This document shows, piece after piece, positions 33,390-46,225 of a stretch of 64,000 nt of DNA. The stretch comes from Silene conica (lineage: Eukaryota; Streptophyta; Magnoliopsida; Caryophyllales; Caryophyllaceae), in the NCBI GenBank assembly GCA_029255685.2, contig CM055316.2, positions 69,145,237 through 69,209,236 of the forward strand. The letters run 5' to 3'. Position 1 is the stretch's first letter, and every line of letters starts with the position of its first letter. The notes under the pieces were generated by a model that saw nothing but the letters and a program-made list of their open reading frames with translations, made no database searches and had not been told where the DNA came from. The translations under genes and the position numbers were made by a program.

Positions 33390-35010
33390 AGTATCGTTTT
33401 TAATGATTATTATACCCAGAAAGCAACTGACTGTTTATACGGACGTCCATATGATTCTACACGAGGACATTATATCGCTGCTGCCCTCTACGATGATTGA
33501 AAACACCGTCATTGAGTGTTGGGTTTTGTTGCTGAACATCTTGACGAATGCAAAGACGACACCTGTTGCAAGCAGCCGTTGTTTCTACGGGCTAACACAT
33601 ACGGTAAATCACATTCAATGGTGTAATCATTGTTTTATTTTGTGTAATTATTTTTTGTGATTGTGTAATTCCATTTAGGTGTATGTGTAACCCCACATTG
33701 TTTATATGTGTAATTCCTTAAAATACAATGTGTAATCCTTGTTAAACATATATGTAACTCCCATATAATAACTGTGTAACTCCTAACAATTGTATATGGC
33801 ACAGATGCATCCCATGGGGGATACCTGTGTAACTCCTAACAATTGTGTAACTCCCATATTTTATCTGTGTAACTCCTATCAATTACATGTGTAATTCCTG
33901 TACAATCATGTGTGGGATCCCGTGTGCCATGTATGTGCATATTACCTGTGTAACTCTAAATGAGTGTATGTGTAACTCCCATATTATATCTGTGTAACTC
34001 TTAACCATTGTATGTGTAACTCCCATAATTTGCCTGCGTAACTCTTAACAATTGTGTATCTCCAAACACTAGTATGTGTAACTCCTTTGCAATCACCTGT
34101 GTAACTCCGTTTAAGGTGGTGTGTAACTCTATGTCAGTAGGTGTGTAATTCCATTCAACTAGCTATGTAACTCCATTCGGTTTATTTGTGAGGGTCCTTT
34201 TTAATGTGACTCCATGTCATCACCTGTGTGTACTCCATGTAATAACCTGTGTAACTCTAACTCATTGTGTGTGTAATTCCATTCAGCTAGCTATGTAACT
34301 CTATTTGGTTATTTGTGAGGGTCCTTTTTAATGTGACTCAATTTCATCACTTGTGTAACTCCATGTAATAACCTATGTAACTCTACTTCATTAGGTGTGC
34401 AATTCTATCCAACTAGCTATGTAACTCCATTTCGTTATTGGTGAGGGTCCTTTTTAATGTGATGTGTTTGCCCAGGACATTGCACTAAGAATTTGGAATG
34501 CCAAGAAAAAAGGAGAGGAAGTAGACTTGAATGAAGAGTTGTTTGCAACCTGGAAGGAATGGATGAAAGTCTGTCCTACTCCCTTCAACTGTGATGCTGA
34601 TATGGTCTTTATCCCAGTGATGTCCAGCAACAATGATCACTATTGTTGTTGCTGCATCAACTTCTTATCAGGGCAGATAGCGTTCCTGGACAACCGTTCA
34701 TACGAAGATGACCTTGAGGAGTTACCGTAGCGCGGAATCGCACGAATCGTTGTATGTCATTACTTATGAGTTTTTTTCCTTTTATCTTGCAATGTAGTTA
34801 TCAGTCGGTCTCTTTTTCATTTATGCCATTGTACTGTTTAATGATATTAGGCCGATGCGATGGGCGAGTACCTCGTGAAAGAAGGGGTAGAAAGGGGATC
34901 AAGGGTCAGCGACTTCAAGCTTGTCAATGTCCCGTTTAGTTGGCAGGGGTCTGGCCATAGTAAGAACGATTGTGGTGTATAGTTAATGCTACGCATGTTG
35001 CTGTACAACG
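33390..35010 (+). pseudogene. first Ulp1 (C48) protease domain, His-Asp-Cys visible
   Basis: The helix TVYTDVHMILHEDIISLLPS followed by VIECWVLLLN (33420-33540) is the substrate-binding start of an Ulp1 fold. After an intron filled with TGTGTAACTCC words (33605-34460), the next exon gives WMKVCPTPFNCDADMVFIPV and NNDHYCCCCINF (His near 34638), then AFLDNRSYEDD (Asp). The last exon, after another intron, reads FSWQGSGHSKNDCGV (Cys at 34971), with a stop at 34980 directly after. The family cleaves SUMO or similar modifiers, and the triad residues are all present. The stop inside NDCGV and what would follow it breaks the frame; LRMLLYNGSPFECGL continues downstream. Confidence 0.65.
33605..34460 (+). 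repeat. intron filled with TGTGTAACTCC words
   Basis: Several dozen copies of TGTGTAACTCC, TATGTAACTCC and CTGTGTAATTCC follow each other at spacings of about 20-40 bp, nearly all in the sense direction of the gene. A longer unit containing TGTGAGGGTCCTTTTTAATG is repeated three times (about 34185, 34313, 34440). Confidence 0.85.
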
Positions 35011-36536
35011 GATCGCCGTTTGAATGCGGCCTAGGGGACATGGATAAGAATGACCTGTTCCGTGCTGAAATTGCTGCCATCCTTATACTCAGCGACTTCA
35101 ACAGGTGCAGGGAGGAGGTGTTGCCGAGGGTAGCTACCTTTAGTGAAAAAACAAGGGCGTTAGCTTCGTCATACACAACGCCGACGCAGAAGGGCGGCCC
35201 CAAGAGAAAGTTGGCTGATGGAGATGAGGGTAATCTGACATATAAGCGCAGGCGTCCGGCTACGCCTATTGTCGAAACACTGACCACCATAAGTACCCGT
35301 CGTCGTGGCAAGGGTGACGGGCTCGGGTCATCCTTCAATTTCAGCATGGTCAGTGGGGTCGGGGTACTAGTGGTGTCTAACTTTTTAAGGGGCAACCAGG
35401 CTTTGCTTAAGAATGTAAGCGATCTCAAGAAGCACATGGTAGACTATGCCTTTCTAGACGACCACGACTTGCCAAAGGGGTAAGTGTTAACTTCTTTTTT
35501 CAAATGCCATTTTCTCGGCCTTTTTTTGACATAGGACACTGACAATTCTAGTGGTCAAATGCAGGGAGATATTAGCGCGATATGGTCCTGATGAAACCAC
35601 CGTTCGTAGGATTGACATATGTAGCATGTTGCCCGACAAATTTACGTCTGAATGCTTGATTGATTGTTGGGCAATGCTGATGAATGAGATAGAGTCAGAT
35701 GGATATGATCCGGCTAGGATGGCGTTCCTGGGAATACGTCAGTCGGTATGAGTTGGCTACCATAAGTCATGCAATTTATTTGGATGTATGGACATTTTCT
35801 GATGTGGTGGTTGTTTGTTTGTAGGACGCACTAATGCAGCTGGTCAACACCCCATATGACTATACACCCGCAAACGATGGAGTTGGCATTATCTACAGCT
35901 GCTGGGATAGGTTCATATTGAATTGTGGCAACACATTCAACCTTCACGCCGGGCTAATCTTCGTCCCAATAAGACTTGTGAACCACATAGCATGTGTTTG
36001 CATCAACTTCAAAAATAGTACTGTAGACTTACTCGACAACCAGAGGCAACCGGCTAAGTCTGACGTAGTTGCGGCAGCGGCGAAAATTGTATGGCTTTGT
36101 CCATGTCTATTATCCGTCTTTTTACACTATTCACCAAACACAACCACTAATAGAGTAATTTTTAAATGCAGGCGGCGCTCATTTCAGACTACATGGACGA
36201 CAAAGGAATAGATAAGCTAGCTCCATCCCACAATTTAAGCAGCGGCAGGTTAAATTTGAGTGGCTGCATGGTAGCCCGAGGGATGATGAGTCTGGCTTAT
36301 TCACTATGATGCACATGTTGTTTTACGAAGGCCGGCCCTTTGTGAACGCTGACCTCCTGAACAAAAGAAATCGGCGCTTCTTGACGGTGGAACTGGCAGC
36401 TTCAATTATACTAGCGGACATCAATCAAGAAAGGCGCACACTAATGGATAAGTTCAATAGGTGGGTATCATCGAAGAACAAAGTTTGGGCAGATGTCCTC
36501 GCTCGTCGAAAACAGGAAAAATTAACCCAAAAATGA
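35010..36536 (+). pseudogene. second, tandem Ulp1-like domain, catalytic Cys position is Ser
   Basis: The layout of the first domain recurs. HMVDYAFLDDHDLPKG (35440) parallels DVMDYVFSSSDSLDKS (33300). MLPDKFTSECLIDCWAMLMN (35620) parallels the first helix. LIFVPIRLVNHIACVCINF (35955-36010) parallels the His segment, and VDLLDNQ the Asp segment. The final exon, after an acceptor at about 36172, has PRDDESGLFTMMHMLFYEG where the first domain has SKNDCGV, so Ser (36291) replaces the nucleophile Cys, followed by RRFLTVELAASIILADINQE like the first copy. A one-base change near 36220 shifts the frame. The domain may have been non-catalytic before it decayed. Confidence 0.6.
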
Positions 36537-36539
36537 CTT

Positions 36540-37396
36540 TTGTAAATCTGTAGGATATGCTTAACATACACTAGTGTAACTTTTTTGATGAAAAGTAGTG
36601 AAGTTACACATGTTTGTCAAAGGAGTTCCAATCGATGGTCAAAGGAGTTACATACATTGTGAACTCCTTCACACTCATCTGTGTAATTCCTTAAGATTGT
36701 GTGTAACTCCTTATCTGATTTCCATTTTGTAACTATCTATGTAATTACACACATTTTTAAGTGGATTTTTCTGTTGTTACGTGAGTAACCCCCATGAGTT
36801 AAGTGTAATTCCATTTTAATGGTTTGCGTAACTCCCTATTAACTCTCTGTGTAACTCTCTTAGATAAGTTGTGTAATTCCTTCAACATAACACGTGCAAC
36901 AGTTAGTAAATTACGGATAACTCTTATAAACCACAGGTGTAACTCTTTGTAAGACAGAGTGGAACTCTATTGTTACTCTCTATGTAACTCCACATTGATA
37001 AGCTGTGTAATTCCTTCAACATAATACGTGCAATAGTTGGTATTTTATGGATCTCTTTTAAACAACAGGTGTAACTCTTTATAAGGCAGAGTGGAACTCC
37101 ATCGTTACTATCTGTGTAACTCCACATCGATAACCTGTGTAATTCCTTCAACATAATACGTGCAACAGTTAGTATTTTATGGATGAGTAACTCTTTCAAC
37201 ATACAGATGTAACTCCTTTGCCAGACAAAGTGGAACTCCCTCATTATGGTTAGTGGAACTCCACTATATATTAGCGCGTTAGAGTTACATTATCTGTTTG
37301 AGGGAGTCACACACGTTGTTCACAAGAGTTACACAAATACTTGTACAGAATTTCAGAGGTACTGTTAACATTCCACACGTGTATTTTTTTCCCGCC
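36540..37396. repeat. motif array downstream of the Ulp1-like gene
   Basis: TGTGTAACTCC, GTGTAATTCC and GTGGAACTCC words recur, with a roughly 115-bp higher-order unit containing ACATAATACGTGCAACAGTT (about 37017 and 37150). A switch to GAGTTACAC orientation occurs near 37280-37340. No gene is visible. Confidence 0.8.
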
Positions 37397-37401
37397 AAAA
37401 T

Positions 37402-40400
37402 TGTAACATCCCATATTTTCGTAAAATATATTTTAAGCATTTTAAATTATTTTAAGTAGTAAAATCATATTTTAATAAATTATTGGGAAGTATTTCATTT
37501 AAATAGTAAGATCCGTCTTAAGAACCTTAAGTCCTTAAGACGAATACAAACTTGGTAACTTAAGTTCATATCTTAAGAGCCCGTTCATTTCTACCAAAAC
37601 CGTTTCCTTGAAACGGAAAGGATCATTTAAAATCCTCTTGTTTGTCGACATCTTCAACCCCAAAAACAACATTTACAGTAAACTCCATTTCTCAAAACCT
37701 CCATAATTATTCATCTTCTTTTCCATTTTTCTCCATCATCCGTCTACCGAATTGAGGTAATAATAACATTTTCGGAATCCTCATCGAATTTGCAAGCCAT
37801 CTATCACTTTCGTTTTTCAATCCCTTCACTTCGAAATTTGGATTGTTTTTGTAAGATTCGATTTTCAGTCCCTTAAACTCGTTTTCGTGTTTGTAGGTGA
37901 AGGTTTAGACAACCCGGACGTGGATAGTTTCATCATAGAGGAGGAGCTTTGAGCGGATTGCATTTAAGGTGACGATTACGAGAAACTCGGCCTTTTTGTT
38001 AAAATAGCAAGTTTTGTTGTGTTCTTGTTATTGTTTCTGATTTTTGTTTGAGGTTGATGTTTAATGGACTTAGTAACATGTTAGGAATGTTCTTACTTGA
38101 TGAATTCATGCTTGGATGATGTTTCATATGCTTAATCATTCATTTTCAGAAATTTCATGTTTGCGACGGATACAAAGATTGTTCATATTTCATGTTTTGA
38201 TTGTTCAATAATCATGTTGATGAATACTTGAGGATTGTTATGGGTTTATATGTGCTGGTAGGAATGATTTGTAGCTTGAAATCATAGTATTGAATCATTT
38301 GTCGAAAGTTTGAAGGATTTGGGAAATTGCAGAAATCGCGTGAATCAGCATGTTCGTGCTGGTGCGCAGGCTGCGCAAGTCTGTGCAATTGAGGCGCAGC
38401 TGCACAACCCCATTGCGCAGGCTGCGCATTCGGCCTGTAACTTCGTGTTGTTTTTATTGTTTCGTGATTGTTTTGGATGTTTGTTTCCAAATTGTTTAAG
38501 TGATGTTTAGGCTTTGTTTATGGATATATTTACATAGTTTAGAATGTATGTTTAGACTAATTAAAGAATGATCAAGTGTTTAACTAAGTACCTTATGTTT
38601 AATACTTTTAATGGTTGTTGTAAGGTTGTTACTCTAAGTTGTTCTTCATGCTTAAGTATCTTTTTCAAGTGTTTAAGATGATGGTTATTGGGTAGTTATC
38701 AAGCAACAATTAGAGATGTTGTTTATCTAGCCTATGTTAGTTATCCTATTAGTCATAATGGGTAGTTGGTGGTTTAGGTTTGGAATGTTGTTCTTCTCTT
38801 AAGTTAAGTTTATCCTACGCTTGTAAAGAGACCTAGTGTACCTAGTCAAGTGTTTTATGACTCTTAGACTTGTGAGATGAAAGTCTTGAGTTAGTCCTTT
38901 GTTGTTGAACTTGGTTATCTCTTGTGTATGTGAGTTGAGGTCCCCGGAGGATGGGCGACACTTTATTGGGTTCGGGAATGGAGAGAGGATAGAGACCCCC
39001 CGGTCGGGTAACCGAAAGGGAAACCGGCTCTCCCTCAACTTAGTTCCCGGGATCAATTAAGTGTTGATTAGGGAGATAAGACATAGGAACTAAGGTTTAG
39101 TTTTCTGTTGAATGTTTATTGTGATGCGTATTAAGTTATGCGTTAAGATGTCGCCTCTGAACTTAATACGCAGATTGTTTGTCATGTATGGAGGTATGCG
39201 TTAAGATGTCGCCTCTGAGCTCCATACGTGTTTGTTTGTCGTGTCTGGGACATGCGTTGAGTTTTCGCCTCTGAGTCCAGACATGTTTGTTTGATCGCGT
39301 CAGAACTTGCGTTGAGTTTTCGCCTCTGAGTCTGACGAGTAGAGCAGCTGCACGACGGGGCAGTCAGGTTGTCATACCTTACTCGGAGTGCAGATGTTTG
39401 GTGCTAGAACATGCGTTGAGTTTTCGCCTCTGAGTCTAGTATCTTGTGATGTAGTAGGGGAACATGCATTGAGTTTTTGCCTCTGAGTTCCTTACTTGTG
39501 ATTGTGAATTGAATGCTAGTCCATGCGTTGAGTTTTCGCCTCTGAGTCTAATGTTCTGTGATAGTTGGTCCATGCGTTGAGTATTCGCCTTTGAGTCCTT
39601 GCTTGTTATAGTGAACTTGGTATATAGGTTATGCGTTAAGATGTCACCTCTGAACCTTATACTTGCTGATTGTTCTAGTACATAGGTTATGTGTTAAGAT
39701 GTCGCCTCTGAACCTTAGTAATTGTTGTTTTATATCTGCTTGCCTTGAGTTGGTACAGTGTCAGACATATATGTTATATTGATGTTATAGTTGTCGATAT
39801 TGATGAATTTGATGTTGTGACTTGTTATTGTTCATCCAAGGCATTGGATGACTCTAAGTCAGTTTCGTAAATGGTTTGGATTGAAAGACCCCCCCGACCG
39901 GGCAACCGGTAGAGAAACCGGCTCTCCTTCCAAATAGTTTCCGAAGTTGGTTGAGAGCCGTGCATTAGTGATTGCACGATAGTTGATGATCAGTTATTGA
40001 GATATTGATATGCTTCACACGTTTTTTTATGTTGGAGTATTCTGTATGCTTTGCTTGTTACGTGTCGTTACAAAAGGTGGCTAGGAGAACTCTAGTCACT
40101 CCCCACTGATTGTGGCGTACATGTTTTCATGTATGTAGGTACATGCAGGTTGGACGGGGTTCACTTGAGAGCTAGCGAGTGATGATCCTTTCAATCATAT
40201 GACTTACACATTTATCGATTAGCTAGACTCTTAGTTTTTGATACAGTTATCTTTTGGTGCCGGTAGGGATGTTCCATCCCAGGCTGTTGTATATATTTGG
40301 TTTTCAGTACTTAGAACTGTTACTTATCTATTTTGTTTATATCAGTTTTCAGTTTCCGTTTCAGTTTAATTCTTCTCGCATGTTGTTTATGTTTAAAAAG

Positions 40401-40467
40401 TTTTAATTCCGCTGCATTTTTAGTACTTTTGTGTGTTTATATTTCCGCTTTCGCGAGGGGTTTTACA
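37402..40467 (+). mobile_element. solo LTR of the Tekay-like family, 3,066 bp
   Basis: It starts TGTAACATCCCATATTTTCG and ends CGCGAGGGGTTTTACA, the same ends as the element at 9508. AAAAT lies directly on both sides (37397-37401 and 40468-40472), a clean 5-bp target duplication. No internal region is present, so it arose by LTR recombination. It is clearly diverged from the 9.5-kb element LTR but keeps the same order of blocks: GC-rich palindromic words (38358-38430, here TGCGCAGGCTGCGCA), GAAACCGGCTCTCC (about 39018), hairpin array (39126-39735), second GAAACCGGCTCTCC (about 39912) and a conserved last kilobase. Confidence 0.95.
39126..39735 (+). repeat. hairpin array of the solo LTR, about ten units
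   Basis: The loop core ATGCGTTAAGATGTCGCC with CTCTGA (or ATGCGTTGAGTTTTCGCC) recurs about ten times, roughly 55 bp apart. The stems pair but vary: GCGTATTAAGTT with AACTTAATACGC (39126-39137 with 39160-39171, 12 bp perfect), GTATGGAG with CTCCATAC (39186-39193 with 39220-39227), and CGTCAGA with TCTGACG near 39300-39345. One spacer, near 39340-39400, is longer. Confidence 0.85.
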
Positions 40468-40472
40468 AAAAT

Positions 40473-40636
40473 TAACGACTGTTCATTATCCACTTTAGCG
40501 GTTAATGTACTTTTTTTCCCGCCTAATTCACCTTGGTATTTGTTCACATTGACAGTATAAAAACTCTTCACACTTTACCACAAACCCTTCACACTTCACC
40601 ATAAACTCTTCATCCTAAAGAAAAACTTTAAGACTA
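40473..40636 (+). promoter_or_regulatory. candidate promoter and leader of the small element B gene
   Basis: CAGTATAAAAACTC (TATA-like, about 40552-40565) lies about 75 bp upstream of the ATG at 40637. The repeated ACTCTTCACACTTTACC and CCTTCACACTTCACC words are between them. The spacing fits a short plant core promoter and leader. Confidence 0.45.
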
Positions 40637-41074
40637 ATGGCTTCCGACCCATTTTTTATCAACGATGAAGCGTGGCTTTCAGAGCGGATTGCAGTGGCTG
40701 AGATGGAGCTTACAAGCCCTGCAGCGGAACACCCATTAATGAAAGCATCCATTGAGCATCAACGGAGTTATTGAATCAAGCGGCGTGATGCAATCCGGCT
40801 AGTTAACCAAGCTGCATCATCATCAGCGAGTTCGTACCCTCGACGGCCTCGAACTCGCCGTTTGGCTGAAGCGAGGAACATGCTAAGTCACCAACTCTCA
40901 GTCTTATCCCAACAGGCAATGCGAGTGTATTGCCACATTACTGACGTTCTTAGGATGTACGACGAGAATCATCCAGCTGTCAGTGGTGCACCAGAGTTGC
41001 GCGGTTGGTGGGAGTTTCAGAAGGGTTTTTTACGGATTATCGGGGAAGTCCCCGTGTATTTTAATAACATATGA
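40637..41074 (+). pseudogene. small uncharacterised gene of element B
   Basis: From an ATG in good context (TAATGGCTTCCG) the frame gives MASDPFFINDEAWLSERIAV and continues, with one TGA at about 40772, to a stop at 41072-41074: 145 codons in total. The part after the stop is open for over 95 codons and includes SSYPRRPRTRRLAEARNML and PELRGWWEFQKGFLRIIG. The amino-acid composition is coding-like and it lies outside the word arrays. I recognise no family. The TGA is where a Trp would be plausible. A role as an accessory transposition protein is a guess from position only. Confidence 0.5.
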
Positions 41075-41199
41075 TATAAAATGTCTCTATTTTAATTCTG
41101 TGTTCCGTTTTTCTAATTGACGATCGTTTGTTGTTTTAGTTCATTTAAATATACTAATATGCACTATTATAAAAAATACGTAAGTCATCTAGCATCACT

Positions 41200-42360
41200 T
41201 GTAAAATACAAATCAATAAATGAATAAATAAGTCACGAAATAGTGTAACTCTCTATCATATCACTTGAGTCCAGTCTGACATGTCACGAAATAGTGTAAC
41301 TCTAAAACATAGATTGTGTAACTCTGAAACATAGAGTGTGTAACTCTATTACATAAAAATAAATAAACAAGTCACGAAATAGTGTGACTTTGAAACATAG
41401 GGTGTGAAACTCTATTACATAAAAATGTGTAATTCCGTATTAAGAACATGTAACTCCTGTAGAGTCACATGTGCAACAGTTAGTATATTCTGAACACGTT
41501 TATTTAAAACATGTGGAACTCCAATTCAGCCAACGTGGAACTCCTCAATATTGGTTAGTGGAACTCCATTATATTGGTTGGTGGAACTCCAAAGAAATTT
41601 ACCGTGGAACTCAGTAACTTGAATTATTATAAGAAATACGTAAGTCATGTAGCATCACTTGTAAAATACAAATCAATAAATGAATAAACAAGTCACGAAA
41701 TAGTGTAACTCTCTATCATATCACTTGAGTCCACTCTGACATGTAATCACATCAGTGTAACTCTGCAACACAGAGTGTGTAACTCTATTACATAAAATGT
41801 GTAATTCCGTTTTAAGAAACATGTAACTCCTCTAGAGTCACATGTGCAACAGTTAGTATATTTTGGATGAAGTGGCTTGTAATTCTGAACACGCGTCTTT
41901 AAAACATATGTAACTCCATTTCAGCCAACGTGGAACTCCATTATGTTGGTTAGTGGAACTCCAAAGAATTTTATTCTGGAAATGTAACTGGAACTCCATA
42001 ACAAAATTTAACTTATAACATCAGTCATGTAACTCTTCAAGCAAAACGTATGTAATTCCATATATAGCGACTGTGTAACTCCTATACAACTAGTGTGTAA
42101 CTCTTAACATTTTATGCAACAGTTGGTAAAATTACTATGGATCTCAAATTGTTAACACGTTTGGAACTCTGTCAAACTCTATCTGTAACTCTCTTTTTAC
42201 GAGTGTGGAATTCCAGTAATTGATTTTGTGGAACTCCACAATATATTGTGGAACTAACTGGAACTCCATTTCAAAAACGTTGGAACTCTTTATACATATG
42301 TTTTGTAACTCCGGTCTGTGAATAGATGTAACTGTTCTATCATGTAATATGCAACTTCAA
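41200..42360. repeat. motif array between the small gene and the transposase 3' end
   Basis: GTGTAACTCT, GTGTAACTCC and GTGGAACTCC words recur throughout. A roughly 480-bp block beginning ATACGTAAGTCATSTAGCAT is present twice (about 41177 and 41636), each with the phrase CACGAAATAGTGTAACTC. No gene is visible. Confidence 0.8.
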
Positions 42361-43024
42361 TTTAACAGAAGTATAATTAACACACCATCTAGTCTGATTC
42401 ACTCCCTTCCTCTTCTTCTTCCTGCGATTCTTCACTGTCTGAGGATGTGTCGGCGGTTGGCGGAGGGCGTTCTACAAACGGATTTGGGCAGTTTCGTTTG
42501 TCATGGTGGGCCATTTGCTTGCAATTATTGCACATGCGCTTAGGTTTTGAGCTATTTTCAACAGCTTTCGATCTCGAGGAGGTAATTCTTTTCCCGCTCC
42601 CCTTGTTTTTGGCTTGATGTGGTGGCAATATCGTGGTCACCTCGTTGGCCGTGCAGCCAAGTAACTGCTCGATTTCTTGCTGCTTCGTCTGTTCGATCCC
42701 TAATGGCGATATCTTTACCCTAAAATCGTGAATTAATTTGGTCAAGCTCTCGATATCAGCTTTGTCTCGTCCCTGCAATATTCCAATTGTCTCATGGACC
42801 TCAGACCACAATCTTGTCATCTCGATTTGTCTATCATCAATTACGTTCATTGAACTACAATCATGTCTGACTGCGTCCTTTGTCCATCTTTGAGACACAT
42901 ACTCCAACGGTATTGATTTCACGTCGTTGCTTGAGTAAATCCAAATGATGTGCCTACGTATCTTCCCAATGCTTTCGAACATGTTGCAAGTGCACGTAGA
43001 ATCGAGCGTATCGTAGCTGTACAA

Positions 43025-43386
43025 CCAGTAATAAAAACATAAGTCAGAGGGACTAATAATATCATATGTTTTCCAGTGGGGGAGTCACATAAGTACTGCA
43101 CAAGAGTTACACACTCCCTGTTGCAGAGTTTCACTAATAGAGTTACATCAGACATATTTCGGAGTTACACAATCCCTCCTGTAGAGATACATATGTACTG
43201 CACAGGAGTTACACACTCCCTGTTGCAGAGTCACATATGTGTTGCACAGGAGTTTCACACTCCCTGTTGCAGAGTTTCACTAATAGAGTTACATTATATA
43301 CATATTTCGGAGTTACACAACCCTATATGTTAATTGTACATAGGGTTCCACATGACAAAAGTAAATTGAATAAGAACAGGAAATAC
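43025..43386 (-). repeat. intron of the transposase gene with GGAGTTACAC words
   Basis: Reading on the plus strand, GGAGTTACACACTCCCTGTT and related words recur, with two near-identical blocks at about 43095-43160 and 43200-43300. In gene orientation the word is GTGTAACTCC, the same sense as in the Ulp1-gene introns. Confidence 0.8.
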
Positions 43387-45144
43387 CTGCTTTAAAGTGA
43401 ACTTCAAAATTTTTCCCTCTTCCGCTATCCCTGACCAATGTTATGTCTCCTTCATCCCTCTCGATAAACCCCCTTGCACTAAGACCATTCATTGATTGTT
43501 TTACCTCCTCTTGGCACACCTCAAACATCGCATGCGTGTAAAGCCGCTCCTCGTGCTGTTCCAGCGGAGAAAAAGTAATCAATTTTGCTGACGTATGTCT
43601 GTTGTCATTATCACATTTTTTCTGACTATATCTCTGGTGGTCTATAGCACTTGTGAAGCGCAACCAGAATTCGACTAACGTTCCGTACGGATTTTCAAAC
43701 TTTTTAAAGAAACTATTCTCACTTTCTGACCTTTGCGTCGTCCTCATAACACCCCCCATGACGGGGTTTTTACAATGGGCCATCACCCACTGCCTCCTTA
43801 GAAGGTAAACTTTTTTGAACCAATCCACATCATTCGGATTGTGCTCCGCCATAATGTCACACAATTTACTATCAAAATCTTCCGGTTCTATATCTCTATC
43901 CCATACTATGGCATTCAGTTTAGTTATAAAGTCAGGATAGTCCTTGGTCGTACTCCCGTACTTAATCGGGACTTTGTTCATGATATGCCACATGCAAAAC
44001 CGATGTCGAGCCTGCTTAAAAACCCTATTAACGGATAATATGATTCCCGGGTCTTGGTCGGTTATAATATATTTTGGTTCTTTGTAGTCCATCGCGACCA
44101 AGAACCGTTCGAGCACCCAATCAAAATATGAATGGTGCTCCCTAAACACTAACGCACAACAAAAAGTCACAGAGCGTTTGTGATTATCAACGCCAGTGAA
44201 CGGGGTAAAGACCATCCTATACTTGTTTGTCCCGTATGTCGGATCGAAAGCCACAGCGTCCCCAAACACAGAGTAGTTTCTCCTCGAAATCCCATCGCAC
44301 CATATAACTTTGTCTAAGCTACCGTCGGCAGCGACTGCGTAGTCGAAGAAAAATCTTCATGCGCCTTCGCTACCTCCTTTAAACGGTCTATGAACAACTG
44401 ACCATCCGTCTCATTTATGAAGCACTTAATATCGCGATGGAAATTTTTGAAGTCGTTTAGAGTCGCACCTATGTTAGCGAACCCACTAAGAAGCTCCTTG
44501 CACATGTTGAACGTCCGTGTAGCTCCTATCTTCAGATGCATATTAGTATGCAACATTAATTACAATATTTATCTCATGTTCTAAAGGGAATTGAAAGGAA
44601 AGAGTTACGTACCCTTGAATTAGAAACTATCATCTCCTTATGATATTTGTGCAATTTCCTCGACAATTTCTGAAACTCTCTAGCTTTAATGTCAATGAGC
44701 GCATGATTGTGCCCTGCATGAAACATGTCCACTATCAAAACCCCTTTGATTATTTTCAATCTCAGCCTCGCTTTGCAGCCAATCCTGCTTATTCTTGTAT
44801 TTCTTTGCTGCTTCTCTTCAGTATTTTTTCCCTCATGTACGTCCTCTTCCACTCGTTTGACTTTCTTTTTGTAGTATGTCGCTCCCTGTCTTCTACATGC
44901 CAAAAGTTTCGACTTGATTGAACCATCACGCCGTCTCTTTGTCGTGTACTTACGAACATCAAAAACCAAATGCAAGCGCGTACACCTTGTAGAAACTAGT
45001 TGCCTCATCTATGTCATTGAACTGCTGCCCGATGAAGGGCGTAAACTCGGACTCAACTATTCTATAATAACACTCATTAGCTGCAACAGTTCCTAATACT
45101 GCTGCAAATTCATGTCCTTTTACATCAGAACAGCCAACACCTGC

Positions 45145-46225
45145 AAATAGTTACACGCGAAAGTTATTGGGGGCAGTGGAGTTCCAAATAACATAAAATG
45201 GAATTACATTATATTTGAGACGGAGTTACACATCAAATAAGGTGGAGTTACATTCATATAAAAGTGGAGTTACACATCAAATTAGGTGAAGTTACATTTT
45301 AAACTTAAGAGGGTAATTGGAGTTCCATTTTAGCTGTACTGGAATTACGTTCATGTTGAGGTGGAGTTGCATTTGTGTTTGCCCTTCAGACAGAGTTACA
45401 CTGTCTTTGAAGTGGAATTACAATGTGTCTGAAGTGGAATTACACTGAATCTGAAGTGGAATTACACTGTGATTGCAATTCAGACAGGGTTACACCGTAT
45501 CTGAATTGGAATTACACTGTATCTTAAGTGGAATTACGCACTTAACTTTGTGGAGTTACATTAATATACCAGAGGATAGGAGTTACAATTCACGATAATA
45601 AGAGTTCCATTTTAGGTGCACTAGAATTACGGTCATGTTGAGGTAGAGTTGCATTGTGATTGCACTTCAGTTAGAGTTACACTATATCTGAATTAGAGTT
45701 ACACTGTATCTGAAGTGGAATTACACTTTATCTAAATTGGAGTTACACTGTATCTGAAGTGGAATTACACTGTGTTTGCAATTCAGACAGGGTTACACCG
45801 TATCTGCATTGGAATTACACTGTATCTTAAGTGGAATTACGCACTTAACTTTGTGGAGTTACATTCATATACCAGAGGATAGGAGTTACAATTCACGATA
45901 ATAGGAGTTCCATTTTATGTGCACTAGAATTACGGTCATGTTGAGGTGGAGTTGCATTGTGATTGTAGAGGGTAGAAGTTACATTCCGAGCTAGTTAGAG
46001 TTCCAATTTTATACGTTCAAACGAATTTATACTTAACCACTGTAGTTGGAACTCTAATTAGCTTGAAACGTAACTCCACCATTATGGACTCCTCCGTCAC
46101 ATGCTAATGGGAGTTACAATTTATATTTTACTACTACAATTATAGTATTATGAAACGTAAATCTACCATTAAAACGTTAGTTTTTCACATAACTTCAATA
46201 AGGAAGTAATCAAACGGAAATTCAT
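45145..46225 (-). repeat. first intron of the transposase gene, GGAGTTACAC array
   Basis: Tens of GGAGTTACA and GGAATTACACTG words occur, with a duplicated block of roughly 320 bp (about 45305-45625 and 45600-45970) containing CACTAGAATTACGGTCATG or its variants. In transcript sense the word reads TGTAACTCC. Confidence 0.8.
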
